Assembly (NCBI GenBank): GCA_003224085.1
Contig: QHYK01000093.1
Span: 1 to 64,000 of the forward strand
Origin: Acidobacteriota bacterium
GTDB taxonomy: Bacteria > Acidobacteriota > Terriglobia > Acidiferrales > UBA7541
Reading direction: 5' to 3'
Length of the DNA stretch: 64,000 bases
The position numbers and the translations under genes were made by a program. Shown one piece after another: positions 51,277 to 58,759 of this stretch (its first letter is position 1; each line of letters opens with the position of its first letter). The notes under the pieces are model-generated. The model was given only the letters and a program-made list of their open reading frames with translations, was not told the origin of the DNA and searched no databases.

Positions 51277-52650
51277 GTGCCGCTCATGAAAAAGAAGAAC
51301 CAAAAGCGGGATCGCATCCTGATGCTGCTGGAAAACCTGCCCTTCCCGCAGGATGTCCGTGTCCGACGGGAAGCCTTTGCTCTGAGCTCGGCAGGTTGCC
51401 AGGTGGCAGTCATCTGTCCCTCCGCAAAAGGACAGCCTTCTCGCGAAGCCATCCATGGCGTTTGCGTCTACCGCTATCCGGCCCCTACCGCGGGCAATGG
51501 TTTTTTCGCGTATCTCTGGGAATACGCGTACTCGATGGCCGCAAGCGCGGCGCTGTCGCTGGTCGCGTTCTTCCGCGAAGGCTTTGATGTGATTCACGCG
51601 CACAACCCGCCGGACACGTTTGTCTTCATCGCGTTGTTCTACAAATTATTTGGCAAGCGCTTTGTCTACGACCATCACGATCTGTCTCCGGAAATGTACG
51701 CGGCTCGCTTCCGCGGCGGCGGAAGGCCGATGGTTTATCGCACGCTTCTGTGGCTCGAAAAGCTGAGCTGCCGCTACGCCGACCATGTCATCGTCACCAA
51801 CGAGTCTTACAAGAAATTGGCAATGGAACGCGGCCGCGTCCCCGAGACGCACATTACCATTGTTCGAAACGGATTGGACCTCGACCGCGTGATGGCTCCC
51901 GTTGAGCCGGATCGGGCTCTCCGGCAGATAGGCAAAACGATCATCGGCTACGTCGGCGTCATGGGAGTGCAGGATGGTGTCGATTATCTCTTGCGCGCTC
52001 TCTATTACCTCATTCACGGCCTCCGCCGAACCGATTTCTATTGCGTCATCGTTGGCTTTGGCGATGCGCTGGAAGACTTGAAAGCGCTCGCGCAAGAGCT
52101 GAGCCTTCAGGACTATGTGCGATTCACGGGGCCAATTTTCGGAGAGGATCTCCGCCGGATTCTCGCGGCAGCCGATATTTGTGTGGATTCCGCGCCGGCT
52201 AATCCGTACACCGATCGCTCAACGATGTTCAAGATTATGGAATACATGTCGCTGGGCAAACCGATTGTGGGGTTTGATTTGCCCGAGCACCGCTTCACGG
52301 CGGGTGGTTCCGCCGTCTACGTCACTCCCAACGATGAACGAGCGTTTGCGCGCGCGCTCGAAAAACTTATGGGCGATCCCGCGCGCCGCGAGGCGCTCGG
52401 CGCTTTCGGCAGGGAACGCATCAAAACGCAGCTGGCCTGGGAGTACTCCATTCCGAACCTGCTCGCCGCCTACCGCAAGATTCTGCCCGTCTCAGGAATC
52501 CCCGAACCCGAGGCCTCTTGCGAGCCAGCGCGCCTACCGCAAGCGCTGCCGTTTCCGGAGGTCAGCATGAATCCGCAAGCTGGTCCATCGAAAGGCGTGC
52601 TTTCTCCGATAAAAGAATTGGAGCCCAAGCAAACATCCCATGTGGCTTGA
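51277..52650 (+). CDS. Glycosyltransferase, GT4 family
   Basis: 457 residues. N-terminal ILMLLENLPFPQDVRVRREA, DVIHAHNPPDTFVFIALFY and FVYDHHDLSPEMYA, then an acceptor region and IIGYVGVMGVQDGVDYLLRA, RFTGPIFGEDLRRILAAADI and MFKIMEYMSLGKPIVGFDLP. This matches GT4 enzymes of WbuB type that transfer N-acetyl-fucosamine or mannose, but the donor cannot be read from sequence. 150 bp separate it from the previous gene; no terminator was seen in that gap. Confidence 0.92.
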   Translation: MPLMKKKNQKRDRILMLLENLPFPQDVRVRREAFALSSAGCQVAVICPSAKGQPSREAIHGVCVYRYPAPTAGNGFFAYLWEYAYSMAASAALSLVAFFREGFDVIHAHNPPDTFVFIALFYKLFGKRFVYDHHDLSPEMYAARFRGGGRPMVYRTLLWLEKLSCRYADHVIVTNESYKKLAMERGRVPETHITIVRNGLDLDRVMAPVEPDRALRQIGKTIIGYVGVMGVQDGVDYLLRALYYLIHGLRRTDFYCVIVGFGDALEDLKALAQELSLQDYVRFTGPIFGEDLRRILAAADICVDSAPANPYTDRSTMFKIMEYMSLGKPIVGFDLPEHRFTAGGSAVYVTPNDERAFARALEKLMGDPARREALGAFGRERIKTQLAWEYSIPNLLAAYRKILPVSGIPEPEASCEPARLPQALPFPEVSMNPQAGPSKGVLSPIKELEPKQTSHVA

Positions 52651-52669
52651 TTGAAGCAAGCATTTCGCA

Positions 52670-53776
52670 ATGCCTTTCGACAGCTCCTTCAGGCAATCCG
52701 TTTCAGAGGAGGCAAGAAAATTGAACGTTGTAGCCAACGTTGTGACGGTCGACCCGCGAACCGATTCGTTGTGGGCCAAGCTGGTCGAGCAGGTTCGCAG
52801 CAGCGTTTTTCACTCTCCCCAGTGGATGCGGGTAATTTCCAGTACCTACGGGTGGGAGCCGAGCGCCCACATCGCGTTGGATGAGCAGGGGCAGCCCCTG
52901 GCAGGCGTTCCGTTCTGCCGGATTTCGGACATGCTGGGGGAACGCATCGTCATGTTGCCGTTCTCCGATTACTGCGACCCCCTGGTGAATGACCACGAGT
53001 TGTGGCACGTCCTGATTGATCCGCTGGTGTCCGAACACATGCCTCTCAGTGTGCGCTGCCTGCACAATGATCTGCCACTGGGCGACAAGCGGTTCACACT
53101 TGCGAAGCAGGCGAAGTGGCACTGCCTTAACCTGCGGCCGGATCTCCAGGCGCTCTGGAAAACCATGCACGATTCCACGCACCGCGCGATCCGGAAATCG
53201 GAGCGTGAGGGCGTTAGGGTGCGGATGGCGGAGTCGGAGCAAGAGCTGCGTATCTTCTTCGAGATGCACCTGAAAATCCGGAAATACAAATACGGTTTGC
53301 TGGCGCAACCTTACAGCTTCCTGCAAAACATCTGGCGCCATTTCGTGGAGCCGCAGCACGGATTCCTGATGCTCGCGATTCACGAAGACAAGATCGTGGC
53401 CGGCGATTTTTTTCTGGAGTGGAAGGACACGCTGTACTACAAATTCAACGCCTCGCTCCCCGACGATCTTTCTCGCCGGCCGAACGACCTGCTCATCTGG
53501 AGCGGAATGCAAGAAGGAAAAAAGCGCGGCCTCACCTACCTGGACTTCGGGCTAAGCGACATCGACCAGGATGGCCTCATTCGCTACAAATGCAAGTTCG
53601 GCACCGAAGAGAAGACCATTTCCTTCCTCCATTACTCGCCGAACGGAGGGCCGACGCGCACACAAAAGGAAATTCGCGAGCTGCTCGGAAAACTCACCGC
53701 ACGTTTTACCGACCACCAAGTCCCCGACCAGATTACCGAGAAGGCTGGCGAGGATTTGTACCGGTTGTTTAGCTAG
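52670..53776 (+). CDS. FemAB-like acyltransferase of the EPS/exosortase-associated type
   Basis: 368 residues with two GNAT-like halves. It reads SVFHSPQWMRVISSTYGWEP, IVMLPFSDYCDPLV, HRAIRKSEREGVRVRMAESE, FFEMHLKIRKYKYGLLAQPY, GFLMLAIHEDKIVAGDFFLE and YYKFNASLPDDLSRRPNDLL. This fits the FemAB-related proteins that accompany exosortase/PEP-CTERM and other EPS loci. They are thought to transfer an amino acid or acyl group to the polymer or its lipid carrier. Last gene of the plus-strand operon; a relic region follows. Confidence 0.85.
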   Translation: MPFDSSFRQSVSEEARKLNVVANVVTVDPRTDSLWAKLVEQVRSSVFHSPQWMRVISSTYGWEPSAHIALDEQGQPLAGVPFCRISDMLGERIVMLPFSDYCDPLVNDHELWHVLIDPLVSEHMPLSVRCLHNDLPLGDKRFTLAKQAKWHCLNLRPDLQALWKTMHDSTHRAIRKSEREGVRVRMAESEQELRIFFEMHLKIRKYKYGLLAQPYSFLQNIWRHFVEPQHGFLMLAIHEDKIVAGDFFLEWKDTLYYKFNASLPDDLSRRPNDLLIWSGMQEGKKRGLTYLDFGLSDIDQDGLIRYKCKFGTEEKTISFLHYSPNGGPTRTQKEIRELLGKLTARFTDHQVPDQITEKAGEDLYRLFS

Positions 53777-53835
53777 TCTAGCCCACCCCCCAGCCCACCC
53801 GCTGTCCCCCGTTCTTGCGTAAGTGCGGATTCCAA

Positions 53836-53997
53836 AGGACTTAGCTTTTGCCCAACTCCTTTCGACCGAACCGTCCGGCTGGCCCCAGGTCCAGACGGAC
53901 ATGAGGAGCTACATTTACAGCGACATCAATGGAAACGCTCGTCCAGGTCGTGGGGGAGGCTCGGGACCTGGGAGCAATTCAGCATCAGCAGATTTTT
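53836..53997 (+). pseudogene. Relic of a third beta-helix protein (C-terminal end only)
   Basis: The plus strand reads TDMRSYIYSDINGNARPGRG followed by GGSGPGSNS. Both intact beta-helix proteins nearby end similarly: ADLKKYIYSDFAGNPRPHGG and SDLKNYIYTDINGKARPPGG, then DPGAYQ or DLGAYQ. The match covers only the last ~50 residues, in the opposite direction to both intact genes. Earlier parts are absent. It marks an old duplication or inversion at this spot. Confidence 0.65.
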
Positions 53998-54054
53998 TCC
54001 GACCGACCAAATCAGCCCTGGCCCGCTCGGACGCTCACGTGAGCAGGTCCGGGT

Positions 54055-55593
54055 TCAGTGCCGCGGCAAGGAACTTGATTGATACGCGCCGAGGTCGAAC
54101 GAACCGCCGTGAGGGCGCGGGTTTCCGGCGAAGTCGGAGTAGATGTACTTCTTCAGGTCGGCGGCGAGTTCTTTAGGCAATCCTGGCAGAGTTGCGGGAT
54201 CGACACCCTTGGCGAGCGCGGGGCTGTGAGGTAGCAGGGCAAATCCATCAGCAAGTCTATCGTTGGGGCCGTCCTCCAAAGTGGGCTGCGGAGATGTTTC
54301 CCTCGTTTTTGCAGGAAGAGGAATTTCCGGCTGCGCTCGGAATGACGAGGAAAGGGCTTGTTCGGCAGGGATGCTTGGATCGAGATCCGGCGGGCGGGCG
54401 AAGAGGGGATCTGCGGAGAGGAACTGAGAATCGGCGTCCGCGAGAAGATTCGAACTGCCGAAGCACAGGTTCGCAAAGTAGTGGATGTTCTCGATGGTAT
54501 GTTCTTCCGCGTAGCAGGGGTGAGAGGCTCCCGCGGCAACAACAAGATTGTTGACGACGTAGCCGTCGTGGGAATTGTTGACGGTGATGGAAGCGTCGGT
54601 CCTGTCGGGAAGGTCGAGGACATTTTTGTAGCAGGTGTTGTTGACAAACCAGAAGTTCGTCACCGTGTAGGCTTCCAGGCAGCGACCGCCGTTTCCATAG
54701 ACAACATTGCTGATGACGAGAGCCGGCGGCGTGTTGGCGGAGCTGTAGTCGTAAGTGCGATTGCTTAGGTCGAGGATGATGCCGTTGCCGTCGGAGTGCT
54801 TCGAGCTTTGATCGACTTCGCCGGCGACGACGTTGTTGGAAATGATGTTGTGGAAGCCGGGATAGCGGTCCAACCACTGATCGGAGTTGAACGAGATGCC
54901 GCTCGACCAGCTATACCATCGCGGGACTCGGGTAGAAGGCGGCACGTAGCCGTTGTGAACGATGACGTTGTGATCGGCGGTGAGGTAGTCGCAGCCGATG
55001 GAGCCGATGCCGGAGCCGCCGGTGCCGGTGATGGAATTGTCGATGAAGCGCAGATGATGACCGCCGCGGCAGAAGAAACCATCGCCGGCGCTGCCGCGGC
55101 CGTCCAGATGGAGGCCGCGAAATTCCAAATAGGAAGGGCCGGAAGGAAATTTGCCGGACCCGAGCCTGAACATGGGAGAAGCGTCGGCGGGGCCGGTATA
55201 GACGATGTTGGCGGGGCCGTGGCCACAGCTTTTGTAGACGATCCACGCGGAGGGCGCGCCGCTCTGGGGCGAAGCGAAAGAAGAGTCCAGGTTATAGGTA
55301 CCGGGGAGAAGGCAAACGGTGGTGCCAGGGCGAGTGGCAGCGGCGGCGCCGCGAAGCGTCTTGGGGGAAGATGGATCGCTCCCGGAATTTTTGTCGGTTC
55401 CGGAAGGCCCGGCGTAGATGGTGCAATGGGAGGAGCAGGGCCCGCGGTCGAATTCGCGGATGACGGTAAAACCTTTGACCGGATAAATCAGCAACGAAGA
55501 AAAAGCAGCAATGGCAAGCGAGGTTAGTAAGATCGCTCCGCGGCTGGCGCGGTCGGGAAAAGCCTCGGGCTTGCTTGCAAAGCGCGAAGACAT
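54055..55593 (-). CDS. Secreted right-handed beta-helix (pectate-lyase-like) protein
   Basis: 512 residues from the ATG at 55591-55593; a longer open frame upstream has no sequence support. N-terminal membrane/signal segment (AILLTSLAIAAFSSLLIYPV), then CTIYAGPSGTDKNSGSDPSS, PGTTVCLLPGTYNLDSSF and a parallel beta-helix: EFRGLHLDGRGSAGDGFFCR, LRFIDNSITGTGGSGIGSIG, CDYLTADHNVIVHNGY, ISNVVYGNGGRCLEAYTVTN and NNLVVAAGAS. The region about 410-445 is an insertion (see the repeat at 54301). It shares most of its sequence with the C-terminal half of the protein at 58760. Probable extracellular polysaccharide binding or cleavage; catalytic residues were not identified. Confidence 0.85.
   Translation of the reverse strand: MSSRFASKPEAFPDRASRGAILLTSLAIAAFSSLLIYPVKGFTVIREFDRGPCSSHCTIYAGPSGTDKNSGSDPSSPKTLRGAAAATRPGTTVCLLPGTYNLDSSFASPQSGAPSAWIVYKSCGHGPANIVYTGPADASPMFRLGSGKFPSGPSYLEFRGLHLDGRGSAGDGFFCRGGHHLRFIDNSITGTGGSGIGSIGCDYLTADHNVIVHNGYVPPSTRVPRWYSWSSGISFNSDQWLDRYPGFHNIISNNVVAGEVDQSSKHSDGNGIILDLSNRTYDYSSANTPPALVISNVVYGNGGRCLEAYTVTNFWFVNNTCYKNVLDLPDRTDASITVNNSHDGYVVNNLVVAAGASHPCYAEEHTIENIHYFANLCFGSSNLLADADSQFLSADPLFARPPDLDPSIPAEQALSSSFRAQPEIPLPAKTRETSPQPTLEDGPNDRLADGFALLPHSPALAKGVDPATLPGLPKELAADLKKYIYSDFAGNPRPHGGSFDLGAYQSSSLPRH
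54301..54350. repeat. Short dispersed-repeat-like insertion inside the beta-helix gene
   Basis: CCTCGT (54301) and ACGAGG (54345-54350) bound a 50-bp block containing GCGCTCGGAATGACG, whose complement CGTCATTCCGAGCGC is a sequence I know as a recurrent intergenic repeat in this phylum. In protein terms it adds FRAQPEIPLPAKTRETSPQ, absent from the related protein at 58760, without breaking the frame. Confidence 0.45.
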
Positions 55594-55902
55594 AAAAAAG
55601 TTCTGCTGAATACAAGGGCAGCCAGAAGAAGCCATGATAGCCGCTGGGAAGAAAATGGCTTCCGGCGAGGGATCGAAGGCATTCTCGGGAAAAGGCAACC
55701 CCATCCGCAATCGGGTGAATGCTTGCACCTGGCCGAGCTTCCACACCTGTTGATTCCCAAGCTCGAAATGGACGCTCCCTGGGGATTTTCTGGATAGCGG
55801 GCCAGGTATATCCCCGATTTCCGGGATGGCCGGCCGCTTATAGCGTGTAGGCAGAACGAGATGCAGGGGTAGGGAAGTCCACGCCCGACCCAAGGCAAGC
55901 CG
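55594..55902. other. Divergent intergenic region, no gene recognised
   Basis: 309 bp between the beta-helix gene (minus) and the flippase (plus). Presumably holds both promoters; no clear element was seen. Confidence 0.4.
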
Positions 55903-57384
55903 ATGAGCAGCAGCCTGCGAAATATTGGTGCGAACGCGCTTTCGATTCTCACGAGTGACGTGATGAACCGCGCGACCAGCTTCGTGATCTATGCGATGGT
56001 GGCGCGCAAGTTCGGCGCGTTTGAGTTTGGGCAAATGTCACTCGCGCTGTCGCTTTTTTACATTTTTCTGATCTTTGCCGCGGCGGGTTGGAAAACGCTG
56101 CTCATAAGGGAGGTGGCGAAAGACCGGTTGCAGACGCAGAAGTATTTAGTCAACGGATGCCTGATCGTGGGCGTGATGTCGTTGGCATCGCTCGGGGTGG
56201 TATTCGGTTTCGTGCGCGCCGTGCACTACGTGGCGGGGACGAAGCTGGTGGTGCTGCTGCTCTCGCTGGGACTGTTGCCCTCCGCGATTTCGGCGATTTG
56301 TGAAGGAATTTTTCAGGCGTGGGAGCGGATGCACTACATCGCTTACGTGAACGTGCCTTCCAACCTCACAAAAATGACGGGCGCGTACCTGCTGCTGTTT
56401 TGGAACCGCGGATTGTACGCCGTCATTCTGCTGTTGCTCGCCGCGTTCTTTACCGTTGCGGGCGTGGAACTGTGGCTGGTGTTGACGCGGTTCCAGGCAG
56501 AGCCAGCCCCGGGGCGCGACAGACGCGGCGCGGGCATTGACCTGCGGTTTGCCCTGAGTACGCTGCGTTCGGCGAGCACGTTTTTGGGGATTGACAGCAC
56601 GTGCGCGGTTGCAGGAAACCTGAACATCATTCTTCTGTCGAAATTGGCAACCGAGAAGGAGGTAGGCCTGTTTAGCGCGGCGACGCAGATGATGGTGCCG
56701 CTGCTGCTGGTGTATCAGAGCATCGCGCAAAGCATTTTTCCGGTGATGTGCCGGAAAATCGAGCCGGGGCTGCGAACGTTGAGGCGGATTGCAGAACAAG
56801 CGATCGAGGTGCTGCTGGCGTTGGCGGTACCGACCGTGGCGGGAATCTTTTTTGTGGGCCAATGGGCGCTCTCGGTTCTGTACAAGAATCACGCCTTTGC
56901 CGAGGCCGTGCCGGCGCTGCGAATCATATCGTGGCTCCTGGTGCCGCAAGTGTTCTCAAGCGTACTGGGACAAGTGCTGGTGGCCACACGCCGGGAGAGA
57001 ATCACGCTGAAGATCGCGATGGTCAGCGGGGCGTTGAATCTTGTTGTTGGGTGGCCGCTGATCCGGTGGTTTGGCTTGGAGGGTGCGGCCACGATAACGG
57101 TGGTCACGGCATTGGTCGGCAGCATTCTGCACTGCATTCCCGTGGCGCGGCTGCTCTCGGGAATCTCCGTGCTCAGGACCATTTGGAAGCCCGTTGTGGC
57201 GGCGGGCTGCATGGCTGTTTATCTAGCCGTGGCCATCACACGCGTGGATATCTTTGCAGGTTTGTCGGCCACACTGGTTTACCTGGCTGTCTTTGTTCTG
57301 TTGGCGGTCTGGGCGTCGGGCGGGCCGCGTCAGTTCAAAGAAAAGTATCTCGTGCTCCCGGATAAGGCTGCGGAAGAGAATTGA
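55903..57384 (+). CDS. Polysaccharide flippase (Wzx/MATE-like)
   Basis: 493 residues with about 12-14 membrane segments of the polysaccharide biosynthesis protein family: NIGANALSILTSDVMNRATS, FVIYAMVARKFGAFEFGQMS, then STFLGIDSTCAVAGNLNIIL and SKLATEKEVGLFSAATQMMV. It would flip lipid-linked repeat units for the Wzy-type polymerase at 48589. It lies outside the main operon, separated by the beta-helix gene, but points the same way. The stop overlaps the next glycosyltransferase start by 4 bp. Confidence 0.92.
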   Translation: MSSSLRNIGANALSILTSDVMNRATSFVIYAMVARKFGAFEFGQMSLALSLFYIFLIFAAAGWKTLLIREVAKDRLQTQKYLVNGCLIVGVMSLASLGVVFGFVRAVHYVAGTKLVVLLLSLGLLPSAISAICEGIFQAWERMHYIAYVNVPSNLTKMTGAYLLLFWNRGLYAVILLLLAAFFTVAGVELWLVLTRFQAEPAPGRDRRGAGIDLRFALSTLRSASTFLGIDSTCAVAGNLNIILLSKLATEKEVGLFSAATQMMVPLLLVYQSIAQSIFPVMCRKIEPGLRTLRRIAEQAIEVLLALAVPTVAGIFFVGQWALSVLYKNHAFAEAVPALRIISWLLVPQVFSSVLGQVLVATRRERITLKIAMVSGALNLVVGWPLIRWFGLEGAATITVVTALVGSILHCIPVARLLSGISVLRTIWKPVVAAGCMAVYLAVAITRVDIFAGLSATLVYLAVFVLLAVWASGGPRQFKEKYLVLPDKAAEEN

Positions 57385-58571
57385 AACAGGAAAATATCGG
57401 GCTTATGTTGCGGAAAGAACGCTTGAGGGTCGCGCTGGTTTCCGTGAGCTTCGGGGAGTATTGCATGCGGCTGGCGAATGCCCTTTCGCCGCATGCCGAC
57501 GTTTTGCTGGTAATGCCGGAAATGGTGGTGCGGCCTTATGCGGGAAAGCTCGATGGCCGGGTGCGCTTGTTTTCGTATGCGAATCCCCGGCTGAGGCAGC
57601 CCCTGCGGCAGCTTCGAACCATTCGAACGGTGATGCGGGAGATCGCAGCATTCTCGCCGGAGGTGATCCACTACCAGGGCTTCCATATATGGTTTGATTT
57701 GGCGCTTGGGGCGTGGCACAGGTATCCGCTGGTGTTTACGGTTCATGATTTTCGCGCGCATCCCGGAGACAGGCTCACGCAAAAGACGCCGTTTTGGGTT
57801 GAAATGCTTGCGCGGCGGCGTGCGGACCAAATTATCGTGCACTCCCAGCATGTGGAAGAGTTGCTGGGAAGAGAGCTCGGCGGCAAGGCGAGAAATATTC
57901 ATCGCATACCACACCTTCAAATTGGCAGCGGGACGGGGTCGGCCAAGTTCGAGGAAGAGGAAAAGTTGATTCTCTTCTTTGGGCGGATTTGGGAATACAA
58001 GGGGCTGGAGTATTTGATACGCGCGGAACCGCTCATCAGCGCGCGAGTGCCGCAGGCGCGGATTTTGATTGCGGGTCAAGGAGAGGATTTTGAGCCTTAC
58101 CGGCGAATGATGAAGAATCCGGAGCGCTTTCTCGTCGACTATGAATACATTTCCGAAGAGCGCACGGCCGAATATTTTCATCGTGCTGCCGTTGTGGTTT
58201 TGCCGTACATCGAGGCCTCACAAAGCGGCGTAATTTCCCTGGCCTACTCGGCGGGAAAGCCGGTCGTGGCGACAACGGTCGGTGGGCTTCCGGAAATGGT
58301 CGAGGACGGGCGGACGGGCTTCCTTGTGCCGCCGCGCGATGAGTCTGCTTTGGCGGATGCGGTAGTGCGGCTGCTCGAGGATCGGAAACTGCGGCGTGAA
58401 ATGGGAATCTGTGGGAAGAAGAAGCTCGAGGCAGAGTGTTCGCCGGAACTGGTGGCCCAAAAGACGATGGAAATTTATCGTCGCGCGATAGAGGGAATCG
58501 CTTACGCGGAGAAAGCAACGGTCGTCAGAGATGCTTCAGCAGCGATACCGCGGACCGGTGGCGGAAATTAA
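57381..58571 (+). CDS. Glycosyltransferase, GT4 family
   Basis: 396 residues if the TTG overlapping the flippase stop (TTGA) is used, 388 from the ATG at 57405; upstream GGAAGAGA favours the first, AGGAAA the second. GT-B features: LVSVSFGEYCMRLANALSPH, EVIHYQGFHIWFDLAL, VFTVHDFRAHPGD, LILFFGRIWEYKGLEYLIRA and VVVLPYIEASQSGVISLAYS, AGKPVVATTVGGLPEMVEDG. Acts with the flippase in polysaccharide assembly; donor and acceptor unknown. Confidence 0.9.
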   Translation: MKQENIGLMLRKERLRVALVSVSFGEYCMRLANALSPHADVLLVMPEMVVRPYAGKLDGRVRLFSYANPRLRQPLRQLRTIRTVMREIAAFSPEVIHYQGFHIWFDLALGAWHRYPLVFTVHDFRAHPGDRLTQKTPFWVEMLARRRADQIIVHSQHVEELLGRELGGKARNIHRIPHLQIGSGTGSAKFEEEEKLILFFGRIWEYKGLEYLIRAEPLISARVPQARILIAGQGEDFEPYRRMMKNPERFLVDYEYISEERTAEYFHRAAVVVLPYIEASQSGVISLAYSAGKPVVATTVGGLPEMVEDGRTGFLVPPRDESALADAVVRLLEDRKLRREMGICGKKKLEAECSPELVAQKTMEIYRRAIEGIAYAEKATVVRDASAAIPRTGGGN

Positions 58572-58577
58572 AAACAC

Positions 58578-58636
58578 GCGAGAGGGAGGTGCCAGCCTGC
58601 GCCACTTCTCGCAGCGGCACTTGAACTCCCCCTCGC
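58578..58636. terminator. Large hairpin between convergent genes, possible terminator
   Basis: GCGAGAGGGAG-GTGCC (58578-58593) pairs with GGCAC (58616-58620) and CTCCCCCTCGC (58626-58636), with one mismatch and a 5-base bulge; TGCG/CGCA (58598-58601 with 58610-58613) extends it. No T-run on either side, so it may block transcription or protect ends rather than act as a classical terminator. It sits 7 bp after the glycosyltransferase stop. Confidence 0.45.
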
Positions 58637-58759
58637 GCGGGATTGAGACGGGGCAGGGGCTAGAGAAAGCCGTCAGGCAATGTCTTGTAGTCGAGCGGTC
58701 CGTCGCTCCTTGGGCAAGTACCTCGTTGGTCTTCAGTCGATACATAAGCATACACCACT

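Noticed and set aside
55594-56034. N-terminal extension of the beta-helix protein
   Set aside because: It runs into the divergent flippase gene and shows no conserved sequence; the signal segment begins soon after 55593.
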